Positions 1 through 8,248 of a DNA stretch of 64,000 nucleotides are shown piece by piece. Positions within the stretch are counted from its first letter, which is position 1; each line of letters begins with the position of its first letter. The DNA comes from an uncultured bacterium. GTDB taxonomy: Bacteria; Hydrogenedentota; Hydrogenedentia; Hydrogenedentales; CAILVY01. The stretch is from assembly GCA_937951485.1 (NCBI GenBank), contig CALEDJ010000051.1, positions 62,001 to 126,000 of the forward strand. The letters run 5' to 3'. Both the position numbers and the translations under genes were made by a program. The notes beneath the pieces were generated by a model, which was not told where the DNA came from, searched no databases, and was given only the letters and a program-made list of their open reading frames with translations.

Positions 1-3000
1 GATCATTTCTGCCATGTCGGACACAATCTGCTGGTCTTCCGAGTCGGCGACCACACAGAAATAGATGCCGGAGTCCGCCTCCGTGGGATTGCCGATAACC
101 AGCAGCGGCCCGGAGCCGACGTGCAGCGGCCCGCCGCCTTCGGCGGGGTCGAAATACCAGTCATATAGAATGGGGGCGGTCCCGCCTTGGGCGAGGATGC
201 TCAGGGCATAGTCGCCTTCGTCCACATACCGGTCTGCGCCCACGGGTTGCTCGACGATGACCAGGCGTTCTCGGAAAATCACCTCGGCCGCGTTTGACGC
301 GACCACACCGATACTGAAGTCCGCCGCTTCGCTCGCTTCACACCAGTAGAAACCGGACAGTTCCACCGCCGGGGCACTGATTTCATAGGTCGGGCTGTCC
401 CCACCCACAGTCAGCGGTCCGGCGCCATGGTCAAAGCGCCAGCGGTAATGAATCGGGCCGTCGCCGCCTTCCGCGAGTGCCGTCAATGTGTATGGCCCTT
501 CATCAATGAATCGCTCCGTGCCCTCCGGATGCAATGTAAACACCAGTGGATTGACGCGCACCGTCAATGAAGCCGGGTATGTCGTTTCTTCGTCCGTGCC
601 GCTATCCGCAACGACAAGATCATAGTTCCCTGTGTCCGCCCCGGACACCGCGCCAAGCACGAGTTCCGGGCCGCCGGGCTGTTGGGCAGGGGGCAAGGCG
701 TCGCCATCTTTGCGCCAGGTATATACCAGCGGCGGGATACCGCCTTCCACCACTGCCGCGAAGGTCACCGTAGCGCCGGGATTCGCCAGCACGTCGGCCG
801 GGTGTTCGGTGATGGCGAGATGCGGATGCACAGTCAGCCGGCCCTCACCGGATTCGACTTGCGTCGGCGGCGTATCGCTGTCCACCACGACACACCGATA
901 CAGCCCTTCGCGCAGCGGCGGCGACAGCGGCAGGGTTGGGGCGTCAGGCTGCGGAATCGGCGGGTTCAACAGATCGACCGCCACACCGTCTTTATACCAG
1001 GTGTAGGCATAGGGAGGGATGCCACCGGAGGCCGTGACCGTGAATGGAACGACCGGCGTATCATCATAGACCGATGCATCATTGGGACCCGTCACATGCA
1101 AGGGTTCACTGACGCCGATGTTCGCCGGGGCTGAAACCACCCAACCATAGGGGGGATTGCCCAGACCATCAGTGACAACTACATCATAAGTGCCTGCATC
1201 CACGGGGGTTACCGGGCCGATCGCCAGGAACGGCGCGCTTGGCGCGCCAAGGCTCAGGCCGTTTTTCCGCCAGTCGTAGTTGAGGGCGCCCTTTCCGCCT
1301 TCCGCCGCCACCGTCAATACATGGGTGTCGCCCCTGATGAGTATCGCACTTGCGGGTTGGCTTGTAATGGTCACCGGCGGGTCCACGGTCACCACCGCCA
1401 CATTGTCGCCAGGCTCGGAATGGGTCTGGTCAGTGACATAAACCTCATAGGTGCCCGCATCGTCGAGCGTTACCGGATTGACGAGATACATGTTCGGCCC
1501 AAAAAGCACGACCTGTGTGTCGCGCAGCCAGAGATACACTTTACTTCCGCGTCCGCCGACGACCGTCGCCGTCAACATCAGGGGTTCCCCAACGTACAGG
1601 TCCGCCGTCGCCGGGCTGACCGTAATGTCCATCCCCACATCCACGAAATACTCCACGCCGTCGGGGATGCAGGTGGTCCAGATGTTCCCATTCCACACCG
1701 TTCCTATGACATAACTGGGGGACCCCTGCACGCGAAGAACCACATCAAAGGCGTCGCCCTGGCCTGTGTTGACCAGGAATATCTGCCGGAAACCCGCGAA
1801 CGGCGTCGAAAGCCCCAGGTCAACCACCTCCAGCATGTCCACGCCCGGCGTAATCACCGATGATTGGTTCCAGAAGGAAGCCTCGCAGAAGCCGCCGGTC
1901 GCCACGCCGCCCTGCAACTGCGGAATGAGCGGGGTATTGACGGCGGCATTATATGGGGCCGGCGCGCGCAGGACCGGAGCGTTCGTGGTTGTGCCGGTCA
2001 GAATATCATCACTGAATACAGGCGTTGTGATGTGTGCCAAGGCGAGATTGGATATGGTGGTGTAGCGACCCATCAAATCAGTAGCGCCGGAAGCGGTATG
2101 GTTATCGCAGTTGACACTGCCGGCGGCTGCCAGCACGACGGAACCATGCAGTTTCACCATGCCTGGCGTGCCAAGGCCCCCACCACCGCCCGCTCCTGAT
2201 GCGCCACTGGGGCCGCCCTGACCTCCTGTGCCGCCACGACCGCCCGTTCCGCCGTTTCCACCCTGCCCGCCGTTCACATAGGTCGGCCAGCATCCAAAAA
2301 AAGATGTCCACCAAACGCCTGTGCCGCCATTATTCCCGGTGCCGCCGCCACTTCCGTTGTTGCCGGGGTCTGAACCGGGATTGCCGGGTTGGGCCGCCCG
2401 TTGTGAGCCACCAGAACCAGGCGCACTGGAGGAGATGTTTGCACTGCCGCCAAAAGACAACAGACCACGCGCAGCCAACACGGCCACGCCGCCACCCGCA
2501 CCGCCCCCACCGCCGGTTGCGCCACTGAGTGCGGTACCACCCTGGCCGCCGTTGCCGCCCGAACCGCCGGTACCGCCCGCACCACCGTTGCCGCCCGTGC
2601 CATCCACCGGTGTATTGCATTGTGCGACGTGAGTATTCCAAGCCAAACCGCCGCCGCCGCCACCACCACCACTCGATCCGCCGCCACCTTTGCCGCCGCC
2701 CTGGCCGCCCGCGCCGCCGCCACCACCGCCACCGCCACCACCGCCATGGCCCGCAGCCAGCGCTAACGTATTCGCCGGAGCGGTCATTTGTGCGTTACCG
2801 CCCGGGCCGCCCGGCCCGCCCGCGCCACCAGAGGCGCCAATTCCGGCGTTCCCGCCCGGATTGCCTGCTGCGCCGCCGCCGGCCTGATTTGGCTGGCCCT
2901 CAAATCCATAACGCCAAGGTCCCCCGGAACCGCCGCCACCACCGCCTGCCCCAGGTGCGCCGTTATTGGTCTGCGAGGCGCTGACACCGGCGGCCCCACC

Positions 3001-5211
3001 GGCACCGGCAATACCTGCTGCGCCCATGGCGCCGAAACCCAACATGCCGCTGTCACCGGGGTTCCCTTGATTGCCCGGATTGCCGGCGGTGCCGCTTCCG
3101 CCTGGATTACCCGCGTTACGGCCCCCGCCCGTTGCGCCATTGCCCAAACCGTTGCCCAAATCCACCAACGGGCCGGGGCTGCCCTGGCCGCCCGAAGCGG
3201 GAGCACCGCCCGCGCCGCCGGAAGTGCTGCCGCCGCCACCGGCACCGCCCGCGCCGCCTGCACCGCCCGCGCCGCCGCGGCCGCCGCCCGCCCGCCCGGG
3301 AACTGCGCCGGATACATCCAGCGCGGCGTTCCACTCGATGTTTTGCGTAGCGGCGATGGCAAGAGGATTGTCGCCGGTGATGTTGACGGTAACGCCTGCT
3401 GGAACGCGGACATTGACGAAGTTGTATTTGGCGACAAGGTCGCCAGTGCCTACATTTATCAATTCCGCCTGGATAAACGGGCCGCCATTGACGCGATAGG
3501 CGGGCTGATTGGCCCCGATTCCCGTATAGATATCGAGCGTATCGCCGCTGTTCAACAATAGATTGCCGAGTTCGCCGGTGCTGAGGTAAGGGTCGCCATC
3601 AGCACTCGGCGGCAGATTGAATGCAAAGCCGCTATAGATTCCGGGGGTGTTTGGATTATTCATCACATCGAAGGCTGCACCTGCCGGGATAATGACATCC
3701 ACCGTGATGTTGCCCGAGCGCGTAACAGACACACCGAAGGTATAGGTCGCACCGGTCCCCGCAAAATTGACGACCTGGGCCGTGCCCGGTCCAGTCACGG
3801 ACAACTGGATGTCGCCGGCGGTGAAACCGGTGACCGGTTCGCTGAACTGCGCCGTAAAAGGTGCGACGGTGAGAAATGTGGGCGTGGGGATGCCCGGCGT
3901 GATGCTCACGCTCGGGGGGCCGGTGTCAATTGTGTAATACTCCCCGTTATAAAAACCGGCATCGCCGAAGGCGGGCGGGACACCGTCATTGCCCGCGGTC
4001 CGCCAATTCAGGTCATATACTGTGTCATTGTCAATAAAATCAATGCTGATCTGGCCTTCGCCGGTGCCCCGGTTCACGGTGACGGTGCGCACTGACCCGC
4101 TGCCCGTGACATTGGCGACGAATGCGCCGGCAATGGTCGGGGATGCGTCCACGGCGAAGTCGGAAACGGAAACCGTGCGTACCGGCTCGCTGAAGGTGAC
4201 GACAAAGTCGAGCAGTTGATTGTTTGTGGGATTGGGGGCGCCCGCCTGTCGGGTAATGGAAAGCACGGTCGGTCCAATCAAATCTATCAGCCAGCCGCCG
4301 AAACCCTGCCCCAGCGCATTCGCGCAAATATCTTTATAGCCCGTCACATTCAGGTGAATGGGATCATCTCCGTTGGCCGCGAGGCTGGCGCGCGGCGTGG
4401 GATAGATGGGGTTGCCGCCGGGATAGGGCGTATATGTCGGCGGCCAGCCCGGGAATGGCGAGGTATTGGGGTTGAATGGGGGGCGATAGATGAACCCTTC
4501 GTCCCAGAAACCCGGGTGGCCCCGGCGGTAATGCTGTAATCCCCAACTATGCACATACAGGACACGATTGCGCGCATTCGCAATGGCGCGTTTGCGCAGG
4601 CCCATGTTAGTGAATGCGGCATTTAGCCGGCTGGGCGATGGATTTCCAAGGTTGAGTTGCAGCAATTGCGCGCTCTGGATGCCCGCCAGTGACGTTTCCC
4701 AGAGATTGATATAGTCGTAATCAATCAGACCCACCTTGATGTCCGGCCGGATTCCAAGACAATAATCCACGATGATCTCGATATTCGCCTGGATTTGATC
4801 GAAGAGCGCGCTTTCCTCGGCGGGCGAGAGGCCGGTGTGCCAGCCGCCGAGCGATTGCCCGGCGAGCATATCATTGCCGCCGATACTTAAATGGATGATG
4901 TCAATCGTCGGATTCGCCGCAATCGCATTGCCGATCAACGCCAGCGCAGCGGGGTCCGTCCACACGGCGGCGGTGGTGCCCCCGATGGCTGTACTGGATC
5001 CCTCCACCCCCCACTCGCTTAACCCGTACGTGCCCAGTACCGGCGGCCAGGCGTTTCCCTGCCATGTCTGCTGGGCCCAACTGTCGCCCACGATCAAAAT
5101 CCGAGTGGTTTGCGCGCCCGCTTCCTGGCCCATCGCCCCCAACAGGAACACGAATGCCCCCACCATCAGCAACGTGTCACGCCGCCACCCCGAATTCCTT
5201 CCCCATTTCAT
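1..5211 (-). CDS. Giant exported SGNH/GDSL hydrolase with Gly-rich segment and tandem Ig-like domains (3' end outside window)
   Basis: The reading frame stays open for 1737 codons from ATG 5211 to the left edge, so the C-terminus is missing. Residues 1-33 form a signal peptide with a long hydrophobic core. Residues 37-290 are an SGNH esterase domain: GDSW holds the nucleophile Ser44, GGND at 111-114 supplies the oxyanion Asn113, and DPIH gives Asp283 and His286. Next come Ig-like beta domains with SEPV motifs (about 300-530), a Gly-rich stretch (about 637-1017), a short beta region, and from about 1193 at least six Ig-like repeats of roughly 90 residues with G-Y/W-D-A-G-Y patterns. An AAAGGA ribosome binding site lies 7 bases before ATG. 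It is secreted and probably acts on esterified polysaccharide; the substrate is inferred, not shown. The only shadows in this region are other frames of the Gly-rich DNA. Confidence 0.85.
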   Translation of the reverse strand, partial: MKWGRNSGWRRDTLLMVGAFVFLLGAMGQEAGAQTTRILIVGDSWAQQTWQGNAWPPVLGTYGLSEWGVEGSSTAIGGTTAAVWTDPAALALIGNAIAANPTIDIIHLSIGGNDMLAGQSLGGWHTGLSPAEESALFDQIQANIEIIVDYCLGIRPDIKVGLIDYDYINLWETSLAGIQSAQLLQLNLGNPSPSRLNAAFTNMGLRKRAIANARNRVLYVHSWGLQHYRRGHPGFWDEGFIYRPPFNPNTSPFPGWPPTYTPYPGGNPIYPTPRASLAANGDDPIHLNVTGYKDICANALGQGFGGWLIDLIGPTVLSITRQAGAPNPTNNQLLDFVVTFSEPVRTVSVSDFAVDASPTIAGAFVANVTGSGSVRTVTVNRGTGEGQISIDFIDNDTVYDLNWRTAGNDGVPPAFGDAGFYNGEYYTIDTGPPSVSITPGIPTPTFLTVAPFTAQFSEPVTGFTAGDIQLSVTGPGTAQVVNFAGTGATYTFGVSVTRSGNITVDVIIPAGAAFDVMNNPNTPGIYSGFAFNLPPSADGDPYLSTGELGNLLLNSGDTLDIYTGIGANQPAYRVNGGPFIQAELINVGTGDLVAKYNFVNVRVPAGVTVNITGDNPLAIAATQNIEWNAALDVSGAVPGRAGGGRGGAGGAGGAGGAGGGGSTSGGAGGAPASGGQGSPGPLVDLGNGLGNGATGGGRNAGNPGGSGTAGNPGNQGNPGDSGMLGFGAMGAAGIAGAGGAAGVSASQTNNGAPGAGGGGGGSGGPWRYGFEGQPNQAGGGAAGNPGGNAGIGASGGAGGPGGPGGNAQMTAPANTLALAAGHGGGGGGGGGGGAGGQGGGKGGGGSSGGGGGGGGLAWNTHVAQCNTPVDGTGGNGGAGGTGGSGGNGGQGGTALSGATGGGGGAGGGVAVLAARGLLSFGGSANISSSAPGSGGSQRAAQPGNPGSDPGNNGSGGGTGNNGGTGVWWTSFFGCWPTYVNGGQGGNGGTGGRGGTGGQGGPSGASGAGGGGGLGTPGMVKLHGSVVLAAAGSVNCDNHTASGATDLMGRYTTISNLALAHITTPVFSDDILTGTTTNAPVLRAPAPYNAAVNTPLIPQLQGGVATGGFCEASFWNQSSVITPGVDMLEVVDLGLSTPFAGFRQIFLVNTGQGDAFDVVLRVQGSPSYVIGTVWNGNIWTTCIPDGVEYFVDVGMDITVSPATADLYVGEPLMLTATVVGGRGSKVYLWLRDTQVVLFGPNMYLVNPVTLDDAGTYEVYVTDQTHSEPGDNVAVVTVDPPVTITSQPASAILIRGDTHVLTVAAEGGKGALNYDWRKNGLSLGAPSAPFLAIGPVTPVDAGTYDVVVTDGLGNPPYGWVVSAPANIGVSEPLHVTGPNDASVYDDTPVVPFTVTASGGIPPYAYTWYKDGVAVDLLNPPIPQPDAPTLPLSPPLREGLYRCVVVDSDTPPTQVESGEGRLTVHPHLAITEHPADVLANPGATVTFAAVVEGGIPPLVYTWRKDGDALPPAQQPGGPELVLGAVSGADTGNYDLVVADSGTDEETTYPASLTVRVNPLVFTLHPEGTERFIDEGPYTLTALAEGGDGPIHYRWRFDHGAGPLTVGGDSPTYEISAPAVELSGFYWCEASEAADFSIGVVASNAAEVIFRERLVIVEQPVGADRYVDEGDYALSILAQGGTAPILYDWYFDPAEGGGPLHVGSGPLLVIGNPTEADSGIYFCVVADSEDQQIVSDMAEMI
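2161..3303 (-). repeat. Gly-rich low-complexity coding repeat
   Basis: This part of the SGNH protein gene is a run of GGN codons giving GGAGG/GGNGG patterns over about 380 residues, broken by short insertions such as PGNPG, TGVWW and NTHVAQC. The composition resembles PE-PGRS or collagen-like surface segments, but there is no strict period. The DNA is correspondingly ccgcc-rich on the + strand, which produces many long spurious frames on both strands. Confidence 0.8.
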
Positions 5212-5465
5212 GCTGAAATCCTTTCCGATTCATTGTCTGAAATGCGCACGCGCCCGCCGGCCACATTGGCAAGTGTGGATGCTCTGGTGACAATAACCAG
5301 TGATACGGGCCGTACATTCCCTTTAAGCCAGACTGCCTGCCCTGTTTTTTCCCGATTCTGCCCTTTGATGACAATTTACCCCATCGCCCCAGAAAAAGCA
5401 AGCAAAAGATTCAGAATAGATTCCCAAACGTGGAAGGTTGGCTGAAACGCTTCGGCACGGATCAT

Positions 5466-5876
5466 TCAGAACTGATTACGATAATCGTCTAGTTTCTGGG
5501 GCTGTTTTTCGGGTTCCTCCCAGTAACTTTGGTCCGGGGGCAGCCATTCCCTTTTGAGGGGATCCTCGCTGAAGAAATGCAGGATGAGACGGACCGGCGT
5601 GAACATCAGGTAAAACGCCAGGGTCAGAAACAGATGGACCATAATCCAGTTAAGGACGATGGCAAACTTTATCCACGCGACAAAGACAGGTTTGAGCGCG
5701 CGCGGCGCGACCAGTCCAAGCAGCAGGAATATCGCGGCGACGGCAAAGAAGCAGGACGGAAAGTGCTCGAATCCGTGCCATGCCCAGCGAATCGTGCCGA
5801 GCACGGCGATGGCGACGGCCATGATCACGCCGAACTTGCGTTGTTCCGCTCTGCTGGAGGTGTCCACTTCTATCAT
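5466..5876 (-). CDS. SxtJ-like small membrane protein
   Basis: A 136-residue protein starting at ATG 5876 (MIEVDTS). It has a short hydrophilic N-terminus, about three to four membrane segments between residues 17 and 105, and a charged tail with FSEDPLKREW and SYWEEPE motifs. This composition and its place 31 bases after a NodU/CmcH-type carbamoyltransferase match the SxtJ family, named from saxitoxin clusters but widespread next to carbamoyltransferases. Its biochemical role is not known. The small DUF5989 protein that often follows SxtJ is not visible in the 254 bases downstream. An upstream extension of the frame into the neighbouring gene's antisense is unlikely to be translated. Confidence 0.8.
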   Translation of the reverse strand: MIEVDTSSRAEQRKFGVIMAVAIAVLGTIRWAWHGFEHFPSCFFAVAAIFLLLGLVAPRALKPVFVAWIKFAIVLNWIMVHLFLTLAFYLMFTPVRLILHFFSEDPLKREWLPPDQSYWEEPEKQPQKLDDYRNQF

Positions 5877-5907
5877 CTTGACGCTTTCATTGAATCCGTA
5901 GGGGCGA

Positions 5908-7722
5908 TCAGTCCAATTCGAACTCCTCGCGCCAGTCAAATTCGTCTTTCCAGGGTTTTTGTTGGGTTTTATCCAACAGGAAAGACCCCATGCAGAGATA
6001 ATCCATGTGCGTGCGCATAAAGCAGGTGTATGCCTCCTTGGGCGTGCACACAATCGGCTCCCCGCGCACATTAAATGAAGTATTGATTAACACGGGGCAG
6101 CCGGTCTTTCGGTAAAAAGCCTCGAGCAGCGCATGGTAACGCGGGTTGTCTCCACGACGGACGGTCTGAATCCGGGCGGAATTGTCCACATGCGTGATGG
6201 CGGGCAGGTCGGACCGGACCACGCGGAGTTTGTCAAAACCGGTGGCGCGGCGATCCTCTTCCGATAGCGGGCGCAGCCGGTGGGGCAGCACATCTGCCAC
6301 GAGCAACATGTAGGGGCTTTCCTTGCCGCGCAGGTCGAAGCACTCGTCGGCGTGTTCGATCATGACCGAGGGGGCAAAGGGGCGGAAAGATTCCCGGAAC
6401 TTGATTTTCAAGTTGAGCACGGACTGCATTTCGCGGGACCGGGGATCGCCGAGGATGCTGCGCGCGCCGAGCGCGCGCGGCCCGAATTCCATGCGTCCCT
6501 GGAACCACCCCACCACTTTCTCCTGCATGATAAGGTCCGCCACCGTCTCCGGGATTTCATCCTCCGCCAGCCGGGCATAGGGGATGTTCTCGTGCTTGAG
6601 GTATGCCTCGATTTCATCATCCGAAAAGGCGGGGCCGAGATAGGACGCCTTCTGGCGGCGGGCATCGGGCGTGCGCGGATGTTCGAGTACCTGGTGCCAG
6701 GCGACAAGCGCGGCGCCCAAGGCGTTGCCGCCATCCCCTGCGCAGGGTTGAATCCAGATATCCTCGAAGGGCCCCTCACGCAAAAGGCGTCCATTCGCCA
6801 CACAATTCAGCGCGACCCCGCCCGCCAGCGCCAGGTATTTCAGGCCGGTCTGCTGGTGTACGTGCCGCGCGATATTGAGCATGATCTCTTCCGTTACCAC
6901 CTGGATGGACCGCGCAAGGTCCATTTCCCGCTGGGTGATCCTGCCCTCCGGCTTGCGCGGCGGCCCGCCGAAAAGTTGGTCGAAGCGCCGGTGCGTCATC
7001 CGCAGCCCCGCGCAATAATCGAAATACTTCATATTCAACCGGAACGAACCGTCTTCGCGGATATCAATCAATTCCCGCTTGATGACATCCACATAGGCCG
7101 GATCGCCATAAGGCGCCAGCCCCATGAGTTTGTATTCGCCGCTGTTGACCTTGAAGCCGGTGAAGTAGGTGAAGGCGGAATACAGCAGACCGAGCGAATG
7201 CGGAAATCTGATTTCCTTGAGAATCTCCACCCGGGGTCCCCGCCCCACGCCATAGGTTGTGGTGGACCATTCTCCCACGCCGTCCACAGTGATGATCGCC
7301 GCTTCCTCAAAGGGGCTGGGAAAAAAGGCGGCGGCGGCATGCGAAAGGTGATGCGTAGAAAAGAGAATCTCGCCCTCGTAGCCCAATATCTTGCGGATGG
7401 TGCTGCGCATCAGAAACTTTTCCTTCAGCCAGGACGGCATCTGAGACAAGAACGAGCGCAGGCCCTTGGGCGCCGTACTCAAATAGGTCATCAAAAGTCG
7501 TTCGAATTTCAGGAAAGGTTTGTCGTAGAAGACGAGATAATCCACCTCGGAGAGGCCGATGCCGCCCTCGCGCAGACAGTAATGCACGGCTTCGACGGGG
7601 AATAACGGATCATGCTTTTTCCGGGAAAAGCGCTCCTGCTGCGCCGCAGCAACGATCTCTCCATCGCGCAACAGCGCCGCTGCACTGTCATGGTAAAATG
7701 CGGATATTCCCAGGATATTCAT
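5908..7722 (-). CDS. Carbamoyltransferase, NodU/CmcH family
   Basis: The 604-residue protein begins MNILGISAFYHDSAA, the typical N-terminus of O-carbamoyltransferases related to NodU, CmcH and TobZ. The HHLSHA segment near residue 125, the VDGVGEW segment that follows, and the C-terminal YrdC-like carbamoyltransferase part with FGPRALGARSIL and FRPFAP are all intact, and length is normal for the family. These enzymes use carbamoyl phosphate and ATP, through carbamoyl-adenylate, to carbamoylate a hydroxyl group on a sugar or secondary metabolite. The acceptor cannot be told from sequence. It forms a two-gene unit with the downstream SxtJ-like gene and is divergent from gltB. Confidence 0.92.
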   Translation of the reverse strand: MNILGISAFYHDSAAALLRDGEIVAAAQQERFSRKKHDPLFPVEAVHYCLREGGIGLSEVDYLVFYDKPFLKFERLLMTYLSTAPKGLRSFLSQMPSWLKEKFLMRSTIRKILGYEGEILFSTHHLSHAAAAFFPSPFEEAAIITVDGVGEWSTTTYGVGRGPRVEILKEIRFPHSLGLLYSAFTYFTGFKVNSGEYKLMGLAPYGDPAYVDVIKRELIDIREDGSFRLNMKYFDYCAGLRMTHRRFDQLFGGPPRKPEGRITQREMDLARSIQVVTEEIMLNIARHVHQQTGLKYLALAGGVALNCVANGRLLREGPFEDIWIQPCAGDGGNALGAALVAWHQVLEHPRTPDARRQKASYLGPAFSDDEIEAYLKHENIPYARLAEDEIPETVADLIMQEKVVGWFQGRMEFGPRALGARSILGDPRSREMQSVLNLKIKFRESFRPFAPSVMIEHADECFDLRGKESPYMLLVADVLPHRLRPLSEEDRRATGFDKLRVVRSDLPAITHVDNSARIQTVRRGDNPRYHALLEAFYRKTGCPVLINTSFNVRGEPIVCTPKEAYTCFMRTHMDYLCMGSFLLDKTQQKPWKDEFDWREEFELD

Positions 7723-7859
7723 TGATGCCCTGCCTATGTCGCCGTGATCCTACAGGGAATGCCGCCGGGGATCAACTTTGGGATTCTGTCGCCGCGTTTG
7801 CGTTTTCCGCCCGCTGTCCCTCAGCCCCCGACGGCCCTGCCGTCCATACCAATCGAAAA

Positions 7860-7875
7860 TGGCATAAAAAATGCG
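7860..7875 (+). promoter_or_regulatory. Candidate sigma-54 promoter upstream of gltB
   Basis: TGGCATAAAAAATGCG has GG at 7861-7862 and GC at 7873-7874, exactly ten bases apart as in -24/-12 promoters (TGGCAC-N5-TTGCW). It deviates from consensus at the first T of TTGC and at the base after TGGCA. It sits in the 526-base gap before gltB, which would give a leader of about 360 nt. Nitrogen-assimilation genes are classic sigma-54 targets, which supports but does not prove the call. Confidence 0.35.
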
Positions 7876-7989
7876 TCTGTATGGTTGTAAAAGATCGACT
7901 CCACTGCGGATTCGCGCCACAATCGCGCCTTTTATGGGAAGAATCGTGTTTTTCCGGTTTTCAAGAACGGACAGAATCGCAGGAAAAGT

Positions 7990-8011
7990 CCTACCATTAT
8001 GTAGGTTTTTT
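7990..8011 (+). terminator. Terminator-like hairpin in the gltB leader
   Basis: CCTAC (7990-7994) and GTAGG (8001-8005) flank a six-base loop and are followed at once by six T residues (8006-8011). There is no + strand gene upstream to terminate, so it either stops transcription arising in the gap or acts as an attenuator in the leader of gltB. The stem is only 5 bp, extended by A-T pairs beyond a mismatch and a wobble. Confidence 0.4.
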
Positions 8012-8248
8012 GAGAGAACAACGGGAGACAACAAGGCATGTGGGAAGAAATTCCGGTATTTCTCGTTCTTCGTTTTCGGGGAAAAAGCAAGGGCAAATTG
8101 GATGAATTTGCTATTGGCCGGTGTTTTCCTGTAGCATACCATTTGGAACGGAATTTTTGGTTTCCGCTGTGGACATCCTTGACCAAAGTATCCCGCCGGA
8201 TCGCACAGGATTCGGCGCGTTTTTCAAAGAGAGGACGCGACAATATTC

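Noticed and set aside
2274-3561. Several long frames in the 2-3.6 kb region (both strands)
   Set aside because: They are other frames of the Gly-rich segment of the SGNH protein, rich in Pro/Arg/His as expected for shifted GGN codons.
5212-5465. Small DUF5989 gene after the SxtJ-like gene
   Set aside because: No frame with the expected Trp-rich single-helix pattern was found in this gap.
6280-7605. 441-codon + strand frame across the carbamoyltransferase gene
   Set aside because: Antisense of a well-matched enzyme; no start signal.
7750-8142. 130-codon minus strand frame upstream of gltB
   Set aside because: No ribosome site, and the DNA carries a promoter-like site and a hairpin on the other strand; composition is unlike neighbouring genes.
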